Shown here: in pieces, positions 13,175 to 14,078 of the stretch
How the letters are laid out: each line of letters opens with the position of its first letter
Position numbering within the stretch: position 1 is the stretch's first letter
DNA from: Candidatus Omnitrophota bacterium
GTDB lineage: Bacteria; Omnitrophota; Gorgyraeia; 2-01-FULL-45-10
Assembly (NCBI GenBank): GCA_030691985.1
Contig: JAUYDB010000238.1
Span: forward strand, 1 to 14,078
Reading direction: 5' to 3'
DNA length: 14,078 nucleotides
Notes under the pieces: generated by a model
Told to the model about the DNA's origin: nothing
The model's database searches: none
The model's input: only the letters and a program-made list of their open reading frames with translations
Made by a program: the position numbers and the translations under genes

Positions 13175-13690
13175 ATGGATGTGAAAATTAACTATAGCAA
13201 TAAGCGTTCGCGCACGGTCAGCGCGCGCTAGATTAACGGAAGTTTGCTGGTTAACGCGCCTGCGGCAATGCCGCGCGAGCGCCTTGAGAAAATCATAGAC
13301 AATTTTAAAGTACGGTTCGAGCGAAGAAAATTAAAGGAAGAATTGAATAAAATGCGGCCGCTCGCCGAGATCGCCGCCAAGCTTAATGAGAGATATTTTA
13401 GCGGCAAATTAAAAATTAATTCAATAGAATACGCGACCGATCAGAATAGCAGGTTTGGATGTTGTAATCGTCGAGACGCGACGATACGCGTATCCCACAG
13501 GTTAAGCCGGATGCCGGAATGGGTGCGGAACTACGTTATAATTCATGAAATGGCGCATCTCGTAGAGCCGAATCACGGGCCTGCGTTTTGGAATATCGTT
13601 TCCCGCTACGAGCTGGCTGAAAGGGCAAAAGGATACCTCATAGCGGTTGGGCTTGATAGCGAGAACGAGCAGGACCTTGAAAATCCTTGA
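13175..13690 (+). CDS. YgjP/SprT-like (DUF45) zinc metallopeptidase gene with in-frame TAG
   Basis: Predicted zinc-dependent peptidase of the YgjP-like DUF45 group. The core 'SRFGCCNRRDATIRVSHRLSRMPEWVRNYVIIHEMAHLVEPNHGPAFWNIV' region has the HExxH zinc site (HEMAH, 13544-13558) and the following NH..FW. The family's usual N-terminus is also present: ATG 13175, preceded by AGGG at 6 bases, reads 'MDVKINYSNKRSRTVSAR', then TAG (13229-13231), then 'INGSLLVNAPAAMPRERLEKII' in the same frame. The homology runs across the stop, so this is one gene of about 171 codons with an amber codon at position 19. Without readthrough, translation could restart at TTG 13244 or ATG 13268, giving about 140-148 residues with the catalytic core intact. 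It is either a recent pseudogene or an N-terminally shortened enzyme. Confidence 0.8.
13229..13231 (+). other. In-frame amber codon within the metallopeptidase gene
   Basis: TAG sits where relatives are expected to have a hydrophobic residue between 'SAR' and 'INGSLLV'. A single change from TTG (Leu) would create it. TAG also ends rplS, the giant gene, the hsdR fragment and the AlbA_2 gene here, so it is an ordinary stop in this genome. Confidence 0.85.
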
Positions 13691-13761
13691 TAGTAAGACT
13701 ACGGAATGAAAAAACCCAATGAATGGTAACAGTCTAGTCTTTTAAGAGATGAGGATAAAAC

Positions 13762-13784
13762 GGGGTCTGGTCCAACGTGTATAT
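13762..13784 (+). repeat. Eroded GGGGTCTGACCC unit
   Basis: GGGGTCTGGTCCAACGTGT and the next four bases match the left unit of the intact element (13825 onward) at 18 of 23 positions. It looks like an older, decayed insertion next to the intact one. Confidence 0.6.
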
Positions 13785-13824
13785 CGGTAATAGCCCGGTG
13801 CTATAAGAGCTTCGTAAGAAAAAA

Positions 13825-13973
13825 GGGGTCTGACCCAGCGCGTCTATTGCTCATTGAATGGGTCTGACCCCATTTTTTGGCATAGCAAGCTATCTGTAAA
13901 AAGGGGTCAGACCCATTCACCGCATAATGGACGCGTTGGGTCAGACCCCTTTTTATCACCGTCTCTTAAAACT
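13825..13973. repeat. GGGGTCTGACCC palindromic element, complete copy
   Basis: 149 bases with near two-fold symmetry: GGGGTCTGACCC (13825-13836), a spacer beginning AGCGCGTC, GGGTCTGACCCC (13860-13871), centre 13872-13902, GGGGTCAGACCC (13903-13914), an inverted form of the spacer ending GACGCGTT, GGGTCAGACCCC (13938-13949), and the asymmetric tail TTTTTATCACCGTCTC... to 13973. The copy at 1109-1223 is the same element in the same orientation minus 34 bases. Left flanks differ and the right tail is shared, so the mobile unit appears to include the tail. Confidence 0.9.
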
Positions 13974-14025
13974 CTGATCTATTACAACGAATGACAAAAT
14001 ATCCGACAGAAGGGCTATGGAGAAA

Positions 14026-14073
14026 ACGGTATATTTTACGGTATAGGAAAGTATAAAATACTTTCCTATACCG
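14026..14073. repeat. Direct repeat and 16-bp perfect hairpin at the window edge
   Basis: ACGGTATA occurs at 14026 and 14038. CGGTATAGGAAAGTAT (14039-14054) pairs perfectly with ATACTTTCCTATACCG (14058-14073) around AAA. The word GTATAGGAAAGT (14041-14052) also occurs at 39-50, running from the left heptamer array into the loop of the rplS-upstream repeat. Confidence 0.8.
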
Positions 14074-14078
14074 CTGGG

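Larger units (their letters stand above)
13691..14078. other. Gene-free right end, mostly repeats
   Basis: No coding frame is supported. 13695-13701 (AAGACTA) pairs with 13735-13741 (TAGTCTT) across 33 bases, a weak possible terminator for the metallopeptidase. After this come an eroded repeat unit, the full palindromic element and the edge hairpin, each listed separately. Confidence 0.7.

Noticed and set aside
13229..13231. Genome-wide TAG reassignment (for example pyrrolysine)
   Set aside because: Four other genes in the window end with TAG at the expected family length or at a truncation point, and no suppressor tRNA or Pyl gene is visible.

Overview
The window most resembles a contig from the candidate phylum Omnitrophota (OP3) or a close relative. 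The pointers are a very large multi-enzyme fusion gene with a signal peptide, intergenic families of GGGGTCTGACCC / GGGGACAGTCCC palindromes, and heptamer repeats. This assignment is an inference from gene architecture and repeat style; no 16S or other taxonomic marker is present. GC content is moderate, and the accessory right half looks more AT-rich than the left.

Layout. 1-111: paired heptamer arrays ahead of the ribosomal gene. 112-1102: overlapping housekeeping pair rplS (L19) and rnhB (RNase HII). 1103-1492: repeat-rich spacer with a palindromic element, a pair of 20-bp direct repeats, and a promoter followed by a compact structured RNA ending in an intrinsic terminator. 1493-9568: one 2691-residue reading frame carrying, in order, a signal peptide, a shikimate-dehydrogenase-like domain, an aminoglycoside/N-acetylhexosamine-kinase-like domain, hydrophobic segments around an HEIFH metallopeptidase-like motif, HEAT-like repeats, a NagB (glucosamine-6-phosphate deaminase)-like domain, a PIG-L/LmbE deacetylase-like domain and an unrecognised C-terminal domain. 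9569-9757: inverted repeat, then a good promoter. 9758-11076: decayed restriction/defence island, with a small HTH regulator translationally coupled to a truncated DUF1016 (YhcG-type) gene, then a type I restriction R-subunit gene cut off just after helicase motif Ia. 11176-12813: intact AlbA_2 (Schlafen-like)/HATPase protein. 12814-13174: AT-rich spacer with further palindromes. 13175-13690: YgjP-like zinc metallopeptidase gene interrupted by an in-frame TAG. 13691-14078: a second, nearly identical and more complete copy of the palindromic element from 1109, plus an edge hairpin.

How the parts relate. rplS-rnhB is ordinary translation/genome-maintenance machinery. The giant protein joins several cytosolic-type sugar and amino-sugar enzyme folds (kinase, deaminase, deacetylase) behind an export signal, suggesting an envelope- or periplasm-directed multidomain protein whose pieces may act as catalytic or binding modules. 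The right half is a graveyard of defence genes, where two genes are truncated next to palindromes. Two same-orientation copies of one mobile-looking palindromic element bracket about 12.6 kb that includes everything from the giant gene to the metallopeptidase.
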